Source: Candidatus Poribacteria bacterium
GTDB taxonomy: Bacteria; Poribacteria; WGA-4E; WGA-3G
Direction: 5' to 3'
NCBI GenBank assembly: GCA_028818995.1
Contig: JAPPMR010000996.1
Span: 1-5,604 of the forward strand
Length of the DNA stretch: 5,604 nucleotides
The notes beneath the pieces are model-generated. The model worked only from the letters and a program-made list of their open reading frames with translations, was not told where the DNA came from and ran no database searches. Both the position numbers and the translations under genes were made by a program. Positions 1-5,604 of this stretch are shown here, piece by piece (the stretch's first letter is position 1; each line of letters opens with the position of its first letter).

Positions 1-52
1 GATAGAAGTTGATGGCTTCGGAACGCTTTCAAACCCTGTGAAACAACTGTAA
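1..52 (+). CDS. C-terminal end of a probable fumarylacetoacetate hydrolase (FAH) family protein, partial
   Basis: Reading from base 2, an open frame gives IEVDGFGTLSNPVKQL and then TAA at 50-52; the 5' part lies outside the window. The pattern (I/V)E(V/I)-x-G-(F/I)-G-x-L-x-NPV is how FAH-family proteins (acylpyruvase, 2-hydroxyhepta-2,4-dienedioate isomerase and 2,4-diketo-3-deoxy-sugar-acid hydrolase relatives) typically end: a last beta strand carrying a G-x-G-T-L-x-N-P-V signature. These enzymes cleave or isomerise C-C bonds in keto acids using a divalent metal, but no metal ligand falls in this fragment. The stop is only 10 bases before the next start, so the two genes probably share a transcript. 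The call rests on 16 residues: the motif match is good, but the exact activity is unknown. Confidence 0.6.
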   Translation, partial: IEVDGFGTLSNPVKQL

Positions 53-62
53 GAGGTGTTGT

Positions 63-1172
63 ATGCAAGACACCGAGTCATATATCGGTAGGCACAAAAC
101 TGAATTAGATACGCCCGCGCTGTTAATTAATCTGGATAAAATGGAGGCAAATATCCAGAAGATGGCAGACTATTTCAATAATGTCAGCGCAGAACTTAGA
201 CCTCATCTCAAAACACATAAAACGCCGATTATTGCGCACAAACAGATTGAAGCGGGGGCAATAGGAATAACTTGTGCAAAATTGGGTGAAGCGGAGGCAG
301 TAATTCATGCGGGAATTCGAGATGTCCTAATTGCTAATCAGATTGTAAGTCCACATAAGATAGCACGCCTCATCAACCTTGCAAAGCACTCTGAGATTAT
401 GGTTGCTGTGGATAACGCACACAATGTCCAAGATATTTCTGAAGCAGCAAAAGCGAAAGGCGTAACTATCAGAATTTTAGTGGAAGTCAACATCGGAATG
501 GATAGGTGTGGTGTTGAACCCGGTCAACCGACACTTGAATTAGCACGCCAGATACACCAAAGTCCAAACCTAAAATTTGAAGGATTGATGGGATATGAGG
601 GACATACCGTAGCAAAACCGGACAGAACCGAGCGTGAGACGGCTACACGGAAATCCATGCAACATCTGATTGAAACGAAACATTTTGTTGAAAAGCAGGG
701 TGTAGAGGTTTCAATTATGAGCGGTGGTGGAACAGGAACTTTTGACATCACAGGCAGTATTCCTGAAATGACTGAGGTGCAGGCTGGCTCTTATGTCTTT
801 ATGGATTCTACTTATCGCAATGTTCAAGGCATTGGAGAAAAGTTTGACAGCGCATTGTCAGTTTTGGCAACCGTCGTCAGTCGTCCCGAACAAGACCGCA
901 TCATTGTAGATACAGGCTTGAAGGTGCTCACAAAGGAATTCGGTATACCACAACCGATCGGGATTCCAGGACTTGAAATGACAGGGCTTTCAGAAGAGCA
1001 TGGCAAAATGATGGTATCCAATGGAGATGTTTCTCTTACACCAGGGGATAAACTGGAAATTTTACCGACACACTGTTGTACAAATGTTAATCTACACGAC
1101 AGATTTTTCGGAATTCGCAACGAGATAGTTGAATCTGTCTGGGAAATTACTGCAAGAGGAAAATCACAATAA
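63..1172 (+). CDS. D-TA family PLP-dependent enzyme (D-threonine aldolase / D-serine dehydratase-like, alanine racemase N-terminal fold)
   Basis: A 369-residue cytoplasmic enzyme of fold type III, the usual length for this family. The N-terminal alanine-racemase-type TIM barrel starts with [16 protein letters not shown] (15-30). It carries the expected PLP Schiff-base lysine, K50, in RPHLKTHK (46-53), followed by [11 protein letters not shown] (69-79). Further family blocks are [11 protein letters not shown] (141-151), GYEGH (177-181) and the phosphate-binding-type glycine stretch SGGGTGTFD (220-228). The C-terminal beta domain ends with [12 protein letters not shown] (335-346); H337 and C339 form the H-x-C or H-x-D pair that binds the divalent metal in D-threonine aldolases and eukaryotic-type D-serine dehydratases. 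Known members split or dehydrate D-beta-hydroxy amino acids to glycine plus an aldehyde, or to pyruvate plus ammonia; the substrate here cannot be told. The start is supported by GAGG at 53-56, six bases upstream. It sits between an FAH-type gene and a YbjQ gene, which suggests small-acid catabolism. Confidence 0.88.
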   Translation: MQDTESYIGRHKTELDTPALLINLDKMEANIQKMADYFNNVSAELRPHLKTHKTPIIAHKQIEAGAIGITCAKLGEAEAVIHAGIRDVLIANQIVSPHKIARLINLAKHSEIMVAVDNAHNVQDISEAAKAKGVTIRILVEVNIGMDRCGVEPGQPTLELARQIHQSPNLKFEGLMGYEGHTVAKPDRTERETATRKSMQHLIETKHFVEKQGVEVSIMSGGGTGTFDITGSIPEMTEVQAGSYVFMDSTYRNVQGIGEKFDSALSVLATVVSRPEQDRIIVDTGLKVLTKEFGIPQPIGIPGLEMTGLSEEHGKMMVSNGDVSLTPGDKLEILPTHCCTNVNLHDRFFGIRNEIVESVWEITARGKSQ

Positions 1173-1495
1173 TGATAACAACTACAACGAATACAATTGA
1201 AGGCAGGCAAATCGGACAATATCTTGGTTTAGTCACAGGTGAGGCGATCATGGGAGCAAATATCTTTCGTGATTTTCTCGCTGGTATTACAGATATGATT
1301 GGCGGGCGCTCCGAAGCTTATGAAAGCAAACTTGCTGATGCACGGGAAACCGCAATCCAAGAAATGCAAGAAATCGCGCAACGTCAAGGTGCAGATGCTG
1401 TCCTCGGTATTGACATTGACTATCAGGTGCTTGGCTCCAGTAACGGTATGTTGATGGTTACCGCCACCGGAACTGCTGTTAAACTGAATAAATGA
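1172..1495 (+). CDS. YbjQ / UPF0145 family protein (putative heavy-metal-binding domain)
   Basis: A 107-residue protein matching the YbjQ/UPF0145 family along its whole length. It starts with a short beta strand, [10 protein letters not shown] (2-11), then [36 protein letters not shown] (16-51), the family's most typical stretch. Next comes a helix, [27 protein letters not shown] (54-80), and the closing strands DIDYQVL...[13 protein letters not shown]. Members form small oligomeric rings; a metal-binding role is annotated in databases but is not well proven, and no Cys or His cluster is visible here. There is no signal peptide, so it should be cytoplasmic. Its ATG overlaps the preceding TAA by one base (TAATG at 1170-1174), which points to translational coupling with the PLP enzyme. 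Family assignment is firm; function is unknown. Confidence 0.9.
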   Translation: MITTTTNTIEGRQIGQYLGLVTGEAIMGANIFRDFLAGITDMIGGRSEAYESKLADARETAIQEMQEIAQRQGADAVLGIDIDYQVLGSSNGMLMVTATGTAVKLNK

Positions 1496-1524
1496 AAAGT
1501 TTATATAACAACAGATATAAAATA

Positions 1525-1536
1525 CGTTTTAAAACG
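1525..1536. repeat. 12-base perfect palindrome CGTTTTAAAACG
   Basis: CGTTTTAAAACG is its own reverse complement and begins 30 bases after the YbjQ stop codon. It directly abuts the hairpin at 1537-1563. It could be an operator-type protein site or part of a compound terminator structure. Nothing in the sequence decides between these, and AT-rich palindromes also arise by chance. Confidence 0.4.
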
Positions 1537-1563
1537 AGTTGTGCTAAATAACTTTTAGCAACT
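1537..1563 (+). terminator. Hairpin downstream of the YbjQ gene, possible transcription terminator
   Basis: TGCTAAA (1542-1548) pairs perfectly with TTTAGCA (1554-1560) around a five-base loop, TAACT. AGT (1537-1539) can extend the stem with ACT (1561-1563) across a two-base bulge. It lies 41 bases past the YbjQ stop, where the first operon would be expected to end. The stem is AT-rich, and what follows (AATTGTTT) is only a weak T-tract, so it is at best a poor intrinsic terminator on the + strand. Confidence 0.35.
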
Positions 1564-1611
1564 AATTGTTTCACATAAATAATGGTTTGTCCAAATATCC
1601 TTCATTAGTTG
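1559..1611. repeat. 8-base inverted repeat CAACTAAT / ATTAGTTG
   Basis: CAACTAAT at 1559-1566 is the exact reverse complement of ATTAGTTG at 1604-1611, with 37 bases between the arms. The left arm overlaps the 3' side of the hairpin at 1537-1563, so the two structures would compete in RNA. The right arm ends five bases before the first 32-base repeat. It may mark one edge of an inserted element or be a folding alternative; the evidence is the arm match only. Confidence 0.35.
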
Positions 1612-1616
1612 AGACG

Positions 1617-1648
1617 CTCTTTAGTCCCGTAGGGACGATATGTTTATA
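1617..1648 (+). repeat. 32-base direct repeat with palindromic core, copy 1
   Basis: The unit starts CTCTTTA, continues with the core GTCCCGTAGGGAC (1624-1636; 5-base arms, 3-base loop) and ends GATATGTTTATA. It is identical over all 32 bases to the copy at 1668-1699, and the match stops at both ends. An upstream ACG in both copies hints at slightly longer degenerate units. This resembles short REP/BIME-like intergenic repeats that can fold as small hairpins and may be mobilised by a separate transposase. The class is inferred from form only. Confidence 0.7.
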
Positions 1649-1667
1649 GAAAAACGGCAATAACGTC

Positions 1668-1699
1668 CTCTTTAGTCCCGTAGGGACGATATGTTTATA
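1668..1699 (+). repeat. 32-base direct repeat with palindromic core, copy 2
   Basis: Identical to copy 1, with the core GTCCCGTAGGGAC at 1675-1687. The start-to-start distance is 51 bases, and the 19-base spacer (1649-1667) is not itself repeated. The CGTCC in the spacer (1664-1668) is complementary to the GGACG inside either copy, so alternative pairings are possible in RNA. There are two units in the same orientation, no transposase and no flanking target duplication visible at this scale. Confidence 0.7.
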
Positions 1700-1741
1700 T
1701 GACGACACCTAATATCTGTGAAAATAACAAAAACAATAAGT

Positions 1742-1789
1742 TAACTGGCACAAGTCGTTACTTCACTTCGTAAGGCATATAACCAGTTA
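1742..1789. repeat. Inverted repeat TAACTGG / CCAGTTA enclosing a small hairpin
   Basis: TAACTGG (1742-1748) is the reverse complement of CCAGTTA (1783-1789). Between them TTAC and GTAA can form a short inner stem around TTCACTTC. The left arm overlaps an 8-base palindrome, AGTTAACT (1739-1746). The element ends 56 bases before the GTG start of the following gene. It could be a structured leader, an operator or the remains of a small repeat element. The stem is weak, so its role is open. Confidence 0.35.
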
Positions 1790-1833
1790 TTTACTATGGT
1801 GAATATAAAAACAGTTAAAAAACAGAATTTCAC

Positions 1834-1839
1834 AGGAGG
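1834..1839 (+). promoter_or_regulatory. Ribosome binding site AGGAGG fixing a GTG start
   Basis: A full consensus AGGAGG sits six bases before GTG at 1846. An ATG at 1841 is too close to the Shine-Dalgarno sequence, and its frame stops after five codons. The site therefore decides in favour of the non-ATG start. Confidence 0.8.
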
Positions 1840-1845
1840 AATGCG

Positions 1846-3021
1846 GTGCAAAATTTAATTTCCACATTTAAACTAAATGCTAAACGTAATAACTTAATAG
1901 GGATGCTCGCTGTTAGTCTCTTTATTTTTACACAATCAAGTTTAGATGCTTACATTTCAATACCTTATACTATTCCGGAAATTGCAAGTGAGAGTACCAA
2001 CATAGTCTTTGGAACTATCTCAGATGTTAACACCAAACGAAAGACTGCTGATTTTAAGGTTGAACAAAACATCAAAGGTAAAAGTCAATTTGACGTGATT
2101 AAAATTCGCTTTGATTATTTTAAAGGCGAGGAAGACCACAGAAAAGAGATAGCACAATTTCTGAAAGTGGGAGAACCGATTGTTGTTTGTTACGAAAAAA
2201 AAGAAGGTCGGATTAACAGTCTTGCACATACAAGAGGAAAATGGTTTCAACTCCTGGTTGTAAAAGATAAAGAGAGAGGTTGGGTTAGGTGGGGGTTCAC
2301 CCATTTTGAAGTCAAACTCAATCAGTTCAAAGTTTCAAGAAGAGATTCAACTCCTGAATTCCAGGAAGAGTTACGCGCAATGTTTGGCGAAGATGCTATT
2401 CAACTTCTTCTTTTGTACAAAGACGATTATGAAGCAGAGATCCCTATTATCTCCGGAATCAATAAGGTGAAAGATAATTGGATTGCCTATAATCAGACAG
2501 AGGATCGTAATCTACCGGGACTCAATAGGACAAATATTTTGTGGCTTGGGTGCCGCTCAATCGGCAGAGACGGTCGATACAAGCTTAACAACGGTCAAGA
2601 AAAACGGATTAAAGATTTTGTCAAAAACGGAGGGGTAGTTATTGTTTCTGGTCAAGATAGCGATCCAGAAAGCCCTTGCGGTGATGGTTGGTTACCTGAG
2701 CCTCTCAAAGGTGTAGAAAGCAAACACAGGAATGATTTCCAAACCACATCCAAAGCAGGCGATCTCTTTAAAGCACCGCACCGTATCCGTTCAGGCAATC
2801 TTTCACTTGATGACTCTTGGAATGGTTGGAACGATAAATACGAAGTTTTGGCAACAACTAATGGTGGTAAGGAAATTGTTGTCGCTAAATTGAGATATGG
2901 AAAAGGCATGTATCTTGTTACGAGTCTCCATAACAATAGAAAAGAACAAGTTGCCCAAAACCGTGGGATGCTCGAGAATCTTATGCATTATGCAGTAGCA
3001 TACTTGGATAGATCCAAATAG
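1846..3021 (+). CDS. Exported two-domain protein: N-terminal beta-rich domain plus C-terminal glutamine-amidotransferase/ThuA-like domain
   Basis: A 391-residue protein starting at GTG. A basic N-region (K9, K13, R14) and hydrophobic core LIGMLAVSLFIF (17-28) form a signal peptide or single anchor, with possible cleavage near LDA-Y (33-36). Residues about 38-155 look like a compact beta-rich domain (STNIVFGTISDVN, KVEQNIKGK, VGEPIVVCYE). From memory this resembles domains of secreted Planctomycetes/Poribacteria proteins with a KGK...IRH pattern, though this copy is divergent. Residues about 185-391 read as a class I glutamine-amidotransferase or ThuA-like Rossmann fold: NILWLGC (230-236), QEKRIKDFVKNGGVVIVSGQD (251-271) and YGKGMYLVTSLHNNR (351-365). 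VSGQDSD stands where a catalytic G-x-C-x-G elbow would be, so it is probably structural or sugar-binding rather than an amidotransferase. It is followed after 16 bases by the propeller gene and is probably co-transcribed with it. Function unknown. Confidence 0.75.
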   Translation: MQNLISTFKLNAKRNNLIGMLAVSLFIFTQSSLDAYISIPYTIPEIASESTNIVFGTISDVNTKRKTADFKVEQNIKGKSQFDVIKIRFDYFKGEEDHRKEIAQFLKVGEPIVVCYEKKEGRINSLAHTRGKWFQLLVVKDKERGWVRWGFTHFEVKLNQFKVSRRDSTPEFQEELRAMFGEDAIQLLLLYKDDYEAEIPIISGINKVKDNWIAYNQTEDRNLPGLNRTNILWLGCRSIGRDGRYKLNNGQEKRIKDFVKNGGVVIVSGQDSDPESPCGDGWLPEPLKGVESKHRNDFQTTSKAGDLFKAPHRIRSGNLSLDDSWNGWNDKYEVLATTNGGKEIVVAKLRYGKGMYLVTSLHNNRKEQVAQNRGMLENLMHYAVAYLDRSK

Positions 3022-3037
3022 ACGGGAGTTTCAAAGT

Positions 3038-4573
3038 ATGAGAAAAGCCACATGGATATTGACTTTATGTCTCATATCGGTTTTGGTCTGTTTTACGGCT
3101 ACCGCGCATGCAGTAATTCCGCAACTTATCGGTCCTCTCACTGCATTGCTTAGCATTATCCCGGCAATCCTTACATTTGTCGGTGTAGCAATTATGACCT
3201 CACTTATATTTGCGCGCGATACAACGAAGATGTATTTTTACAAGCTGCGTGATTTTCTTACTGTTCGCAGAGTTATTGTATCTATCGTTAGTTTGGTTGT
3301 CCTCGTTGGATTAGCGGTATTAACGTATCAATTTGTTGGGAAGGGAATAGGTCAAAGCACCACCTCAATGGGTGGGGACAGTCAGCAAACGGGTGTTAAA
3401 AATGCGGGAACAGGCACGGCATGGACAACATTCAGAAGCAATGCGAATCGCACAGGCCACGTTGATGACTTACCCGGTCCAACAAGTGGAGACCTCTCAT
3501 GGGTTTTTAAAGCGAAAGGAACAAAAACGGTTCAATTCCATTCATCACCGACTATCGTTGGCAACCGCCTCTATATTGGTGCTACCAGTGGGGCAGTCTT
3601 TTCTGTTAGCGGCGCAACCTACTGTATTGATACAGATACAAATGAACTCATCTGGCGGCACGACTCAAAGATTCCTATCTTTTCATCTCCTGCTGTTGTG
3701 GCAGGTAGAGTTTACATAGGCGAAGGTTTTCATTATGATAGTGGATGTCAACTCCGATGTCTTGACGCAAAGACAGGTGATCCCATCTGGAGTTTCACAA
3801 CTACAAGTCATGTTGAGTCAACCCCGTTTATTACGCAGGGAAGACTCTATTTTACTGCTGGTGCGGACGGTATTTACTGTCTTGACGCGCTGGCAGGTGA
3901 GCAAATTTGGCATTTTCCTGCTGTTCACGCGGATATGTCTCCTTTAGTTAAGCATGGTAAGGTTTACTTCGGTACCGGTTACGGGCAGTATAAAATCTAT
4001 GCTGCGGATGCTGAAACAGGTGCCGAAATCTGGTCAAAACCGATGCCGTATCCCGTTTGGGGCACCCCAAGTGGACGCGATAACTTGGTCTTTTTCGGTT
4101 TAGGCAGAGGAAATTTTTCTGAAAGTGATCCTATTCCAAAAGGGAAGGTTGTGGCTGCAAATACAGAGAACGGGGACACCGTGTGGGAATATGAAGCAGA
4201 CGACGCAGTCCTCACTGCTATTGCCGTACATAACGATTTTGTAACCTTTGGTTCGCGGGATGGATTTGTCTATACACTCACAGCGACAGAAGGAGAAGTC
4301 CATTGGAAAACCTATCTTAAAGCACCTGTTGTATCATCACCTGCTATCACACAAGATTCAGTTTATGCTGCTACGGAAGCAGGACGAATCTACTGTCTCG
4401 CAATTGATGATGGCAGCATCAGATGGGAATATGATACACAAAACGTAAAATATGGGTTGAAACTCCTTTCTTCTCCCGCTATCGCAAATGGGAAACTATA
4501 TATCGGTTCAAGTGACAGGTACATATTTTGCTTAGGTGGCAAGGAAGTTGACCAAGCTTTTGAAGATCGCTAA
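3038..4573 (+). CDS. Membrane-anchored PQQ-type beta-propeller protein (eight W-motif blades, BamB-like repeats)
   Basis: A 511-residue protein. The N-terminus has a signal-like hydrophobic stretch (6-25, ending in AHA), then hydrophobic segments at about 30-58 and 79-100 separated by a basic loop. A Ser/Gly/Thr-rich linker (102-127) leads to WTTFRSNANRTG (129-140), the usual opening of PQQ-like propellers. Eight outer-strand tryptophan motifs follow at W155, 206, 251, 291, 332, 383, 423 and 463, spaced 40-51 residues, with repeated SSPAI/VVxGxVYIG and CLDAxTGxxIW blocks; this predicts an eight-bladed propeller placed outside the cytoplasm. The vicinal Cys-Cys pair of quinoprotein dehydrogenases is absent, so it is probably a scaffold or binding propeller, not an alcohol dehydrogenase. 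It differs from true BamB, which is a lipoprotein; no lipobox is seen here. GGGAG at 3024-3028, nine bases upstream, supports the start. Confidence 0.85.
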   Translation: MRKATWILTLCLISVLVCFTATAHAVIPQLIGPLTALLSIIPAILTFVGVAIMTSLIFARDTTKMYFYKLRDFLTVRRVIVSIVSLVVLVGLAVLTYQFVGKGIGQSTTSMGGDSQQTGVKNAGTGTAWTTFRSNANRTGHVDDLPGPTSGDLSWVFKAKGTKTVQFHSSPTIVGNRLYIGATSGAVFSVSGATYCIDTDTNELIWRHDSKIPIFSSPAVVAGRVYIGEGFHYDSGCQLRCLDAKTGDPIWSFTTTSHVESTPFITQGRLYFTAGADGIYCLDALAGEQIWHFPAVHADMSPLVKHGKVYFGTGYGQYKIYAADAETGAEIWSKPMPYPVWGTPSGRDNLVFFGLGRGNFSESDPIPKGKVVAANTENGDTVWEYEADDAVLTAIAVHNDFVTFGSRDGFVYTLTATEGEVHWKTYLKAPVVSSPAITQDSVYAATEAGRIYCLAIDDGSIRWEYDTQNVKYGLKLLSSPAIANGKLYIGSSDRYIFCLGGKEVDQAFEDR

Positions 4574-4580
4574 TTCGGTG

Positions 4581-4608
4581 TTGATTTGAACAAAATCTTA
4601 TTTATAAT
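4581..4608 (+). promoter_or_regulatory. Probable sigma70-type promoter for the CBM9-like gene
   Basis: TTGATT at 4581-4586 and a consensus TATAAT at 4603-4608 are separated by 16 bases. Transcription would begin near 4615, leaving a leader of about 107 bases. It lies just after the propeller gene stop and before a gene with its own strong ribosome binding site, so the CBM9-like gene can be expressed independently. A chance match in AT-rich DNA cannot be excluded. Confidence 0.5.
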
Positions 4609-4634
4609 GTCTGATTAGAGAACGACTTAATTTG

Positions 4635-4653
4635 TTACATTATTATCATGTAA
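4635..4653. repeat. Inverted repeat TTACAT / ATGTAA in the leader of the CBM9-like gene
   Basis: TTACAT (4635-4640) and ATGTAA (4648-4653) flank a seven-base AT-rich spacer, about 20 bases downstream of the expected transcription start. The symmetry and position suit a repressor operator or a small hairpin. A further palindrome, ACGTACGT, lies at 4664-4671. Arms of six bases are weak evidence. Confidence 0.25.
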
Positions 4654-4721
4654 ACTGCGAACTACGTACGTTACGTTTGCTTTACAGACGATAGATTAAC
4701 CTCTAATAAGGAGAGAAAAAG

Positions 4722-5570
4722 ATGAAAAAGATGAAAAAGTTTTTGATTGCAATTACCCTATTGCTATTTCTCACAGCCATAGCAGCTGATGCACAATGGC
4801 GTAGCAAAACACACGACGTTTACAACGCACTTCAAAGAACCCTTGACATTAAGATTGATGGTGAACTTGACGACAAAGAAGGATGGGAAGCTGTCTTTGA
4901 CACAGTCAAAGGGACTAATGGCGACCCCTTTTGTGGTGTAGAATTTGAAGGCGTTGGCGGGTCAGTTAAAGTTTTTGAAGAACACGCTGGCGGTAAATGG
5001 GACGGTGCCGATGACCATGAAACATGTTTTGCATTCGTTTGGGATCCTGATGCCATTTATATTGCATTGAGTGTTACGGATGACGAACATCAAAATGGCG
5101 GTGCAGCCTGGAATGGTGATAGCCTACAGATGGCATTTGAACCAACTGGCAAGCGTGCTGGGACACTCTTTCTCTATAACGTTGCGTTAGCCGAAGCGGC
5201 AAATCTCATCATTCATAATGAGACCTTCCCCGGTGCTCCAGGACTTGTTGCTGAGGAAGATGTCGCCATAACCCGAAACGAAAACAAAAAAGAAACTTAT
5301 TATGAAATAGCAATCACCCCTGAAGATTTGGGGTTGAAAGCTCCGTTTAAAGAAGGTTACGAACTCGGAGTTGGACTTTGTGTTAATGATGGAGACAAAG
5401 CTGCCGGCCAAGGCGGACAAAAAGGCTGGAGTGGTTGGTACCCGCACGCTGTTGTCCACGGAAAGAATGCTGAAAAAACCGGTCTTGTCAAACTTACCGA
5501 TGAAACGCTGGCAGTTGAACCTTCTAATAAATTAACGACGACGTGGGGAAGACTAAAATCTACCCAATAG
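4722..5570 (+). CDS. Secreted CBM9/DOMON-like carbohydrate-binding protein
   Basis: A 282-residue protein with a clear Sec signal peptide: MKKMKK, hydrophobic core FLIAITLLLFLTAIA (7-21), likely cleavage at ADA-Q (22-25). Nearly all the rest is one CBM9-like beta-sandwich. It shows the opening IKIDGELDDKEGWEA (43-57), the central DPDAIYIALSVTDDEHQN (108-125) with AWNGDSLQMAFEP (129-141), YYEIAITPEDLGL (193-205), and the terminal GWYPHAVVHGKNAEKTGLVKLTD (238-260), where family members normally close with W/Y...FG-x-V-x-L. CBM9 domains bind the ends of sugar chains and are often attached to xylanases. Here no catalytic domain is attached, so it may be a stand-alone periplasmic or secreted glycan-binding protein. 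After the domain a short tail ends in LTTTWGRLKSTQ. AAGGAG at 4708-4713, eight bases upstream, favours M1 over M4. The specific ligand is unknown. Confidence 0.85.
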   Translation: MKKMKKFLIAITLLLFLTAIAADAQWRSKTHDVYNALQRTLDIKIDGELDDKEGWEAVFDTVKGTNGDPFCGVEFEGVGGSVKVFEEHAGGKWDGADDHETCFAFVWDPDAIYIALSVTDDEHQNGGAAWNGDSLQMAFEPTGKRAGTLFLYNVALAEAANLIIHNETFPGAPGLVAEEDVAITRNENKKETYYEIAITPEDLGLKAPFKEGYELGVGLCVNDGDKAAGQGGQKGWSGWYPHAVVHGKNAEKTGLVKLTDETLAVEPSNKLTTTWGRLKSTQ

Positions 5571-5604
5571 ATGTCAATTTAAGAATATATCGTATTGTTG
5601 AAGG

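Larger units (their letters stand above)
1496..1845. other. 350-base non-coding region rich in palindromes and repeats
   Basis: No convincing coding frame is seen on either strand. The stretch is AT-rich and holds, in order, a 12-base perfect palindrome, a terminator-like hairpin, an 8-base inverted repeat, two identical 32-base repeats with palindromic cores, a 7-base inverted repeat around a smaller hairpin, and the ribosome binding site of the next gene. No good -35/-10 pair was found for the downstream gene; a TATAAA at 1804-1809 has no matching -35. The region separates the PLP-enzyme/YbjQ operon from the envelope gene pair. It most likely contains a terminator, an unrecognised promoter and one or two mobile-type short repeats. 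Confidence 0.6.

Noticed and set aside
824..1219. 131-residue reverse-strand open frame
   Set aside because: It is antisense to the strongly supported PLP enzyme, its residues form no recognisable family, and it is better explained as a coding shadow.
1617..1699. Possible minimal CRISPR array
   Set aside because: Only two repeats, a 19-base spacer that is shorter than normal CRISPR spacers, a very small palindromic core and no cas genes nearby.
1668..1712. Short peptide-coding potential of the repeats (LFSPVGTICL)
   Set aside because: The frame through copy 1 stops at the repeat edge, the frame through copy 2 has no start codon or ribosome binding site, and it ends at 1712.
1804..1809. TATAAA as -10 box for the gene at 1846
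   Set aside because: No TTGACA-like hexamer lies 15-19 bases upstream (AACCAG is found there), and the leader would be very short.
1841..1858. ATG at 1841 as start of the GATase-like gene
   Set aside because: It is one base after AGGAGGA and its frame stops after ATG CGG TGC AAA ATT; the GTG at 1846 has correct spacing and the long frame.
3372..3719. 115-residue open frame inside the propeller gene
   Set aside because: It lies in another frame of a gene with clear repeated W motifs, has no ribosome binding site and shows no recognisable domain.
3038..4573. Assignment as BamB or as a PQQ-dependent alcohol dehydrogenase
   Set aside because: There is no lipobox and there are extra hydrophobic segments, which argue against BamB; no vicinal disulfide pair or haem motif argues against a quinoprotein dehydrogenase.

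Overview
The window looks like a chromosomal segment from an uncultured, moderately AT-rich Gram-negative-type bacterium. The mix of proteins resembles Candidatus Poribacteria or related Planctomycetes-like lineages: a fold-type III PLP enzyme of the D-threonine aldolase/D-serine dehydratase kind, a secreted CBM9-like protein, and a membrane-anchored PQQ-type beta-propeller. This assignment rests on recalled family resemblance, not on a marker gene. All genes lie on the + strand.

Region 1 (1-1495) is a tight cytoplasmic operon. It opens with the last 16 codons of a gene whose C-terminus looks like a fumarylacetoacetate hydrolase (FAH) family protein. Ten bases later comes a D-TA family PLP enzyme, and a YbjQ/UPF0145 protein overlaps that gene's stop codon by one base (TAATG). 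The likely theme is catabolism of small hydroxy- or keto-acids or D-amino acids, but the substrate cannot be read from the sequence.

Region 2 (1496-1845) is a 350-base non-coding stretch dense in symmetry. It holds a 12-base perfect palindrome, a terminator-like hairpin, an 8-base inverted repeat, two identical 32-base repeats with a GTCCCGTAGGGAC core set 51 bases apart, and a second inverted repeat just before the next gene.

Region 3 (1846-4573) is a two-gene unit with a 16-base gap. The first gene encodes an exported protein with an N-terminal beta-rich domain and a C-terminal glutamine-amidotransferase/ThuA-like fold that lacks an obvious nucleophile. The second encodes a protein with three hydrophobic N-terminal segments followed by an eight-bladed PQQ-type beta-propeller. 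Their adjacency suggests a joint cell-envelope role, which is undetermined.

Region 4 (4574-5604) starts with a 148-base gap carrying a plausible sigma70-type promoter. It then encodes a secreted protein that is almost entirely one CBM9/DOMON-like carbohydrate-binding domain. The last 34 bases hold nothing recognisable.

No tRNA, rRNA, transposase, CRISPR array or defence gene is visible. The most unusual items are the symmetric intergenic region and the uncharacterised envelope gene pair.
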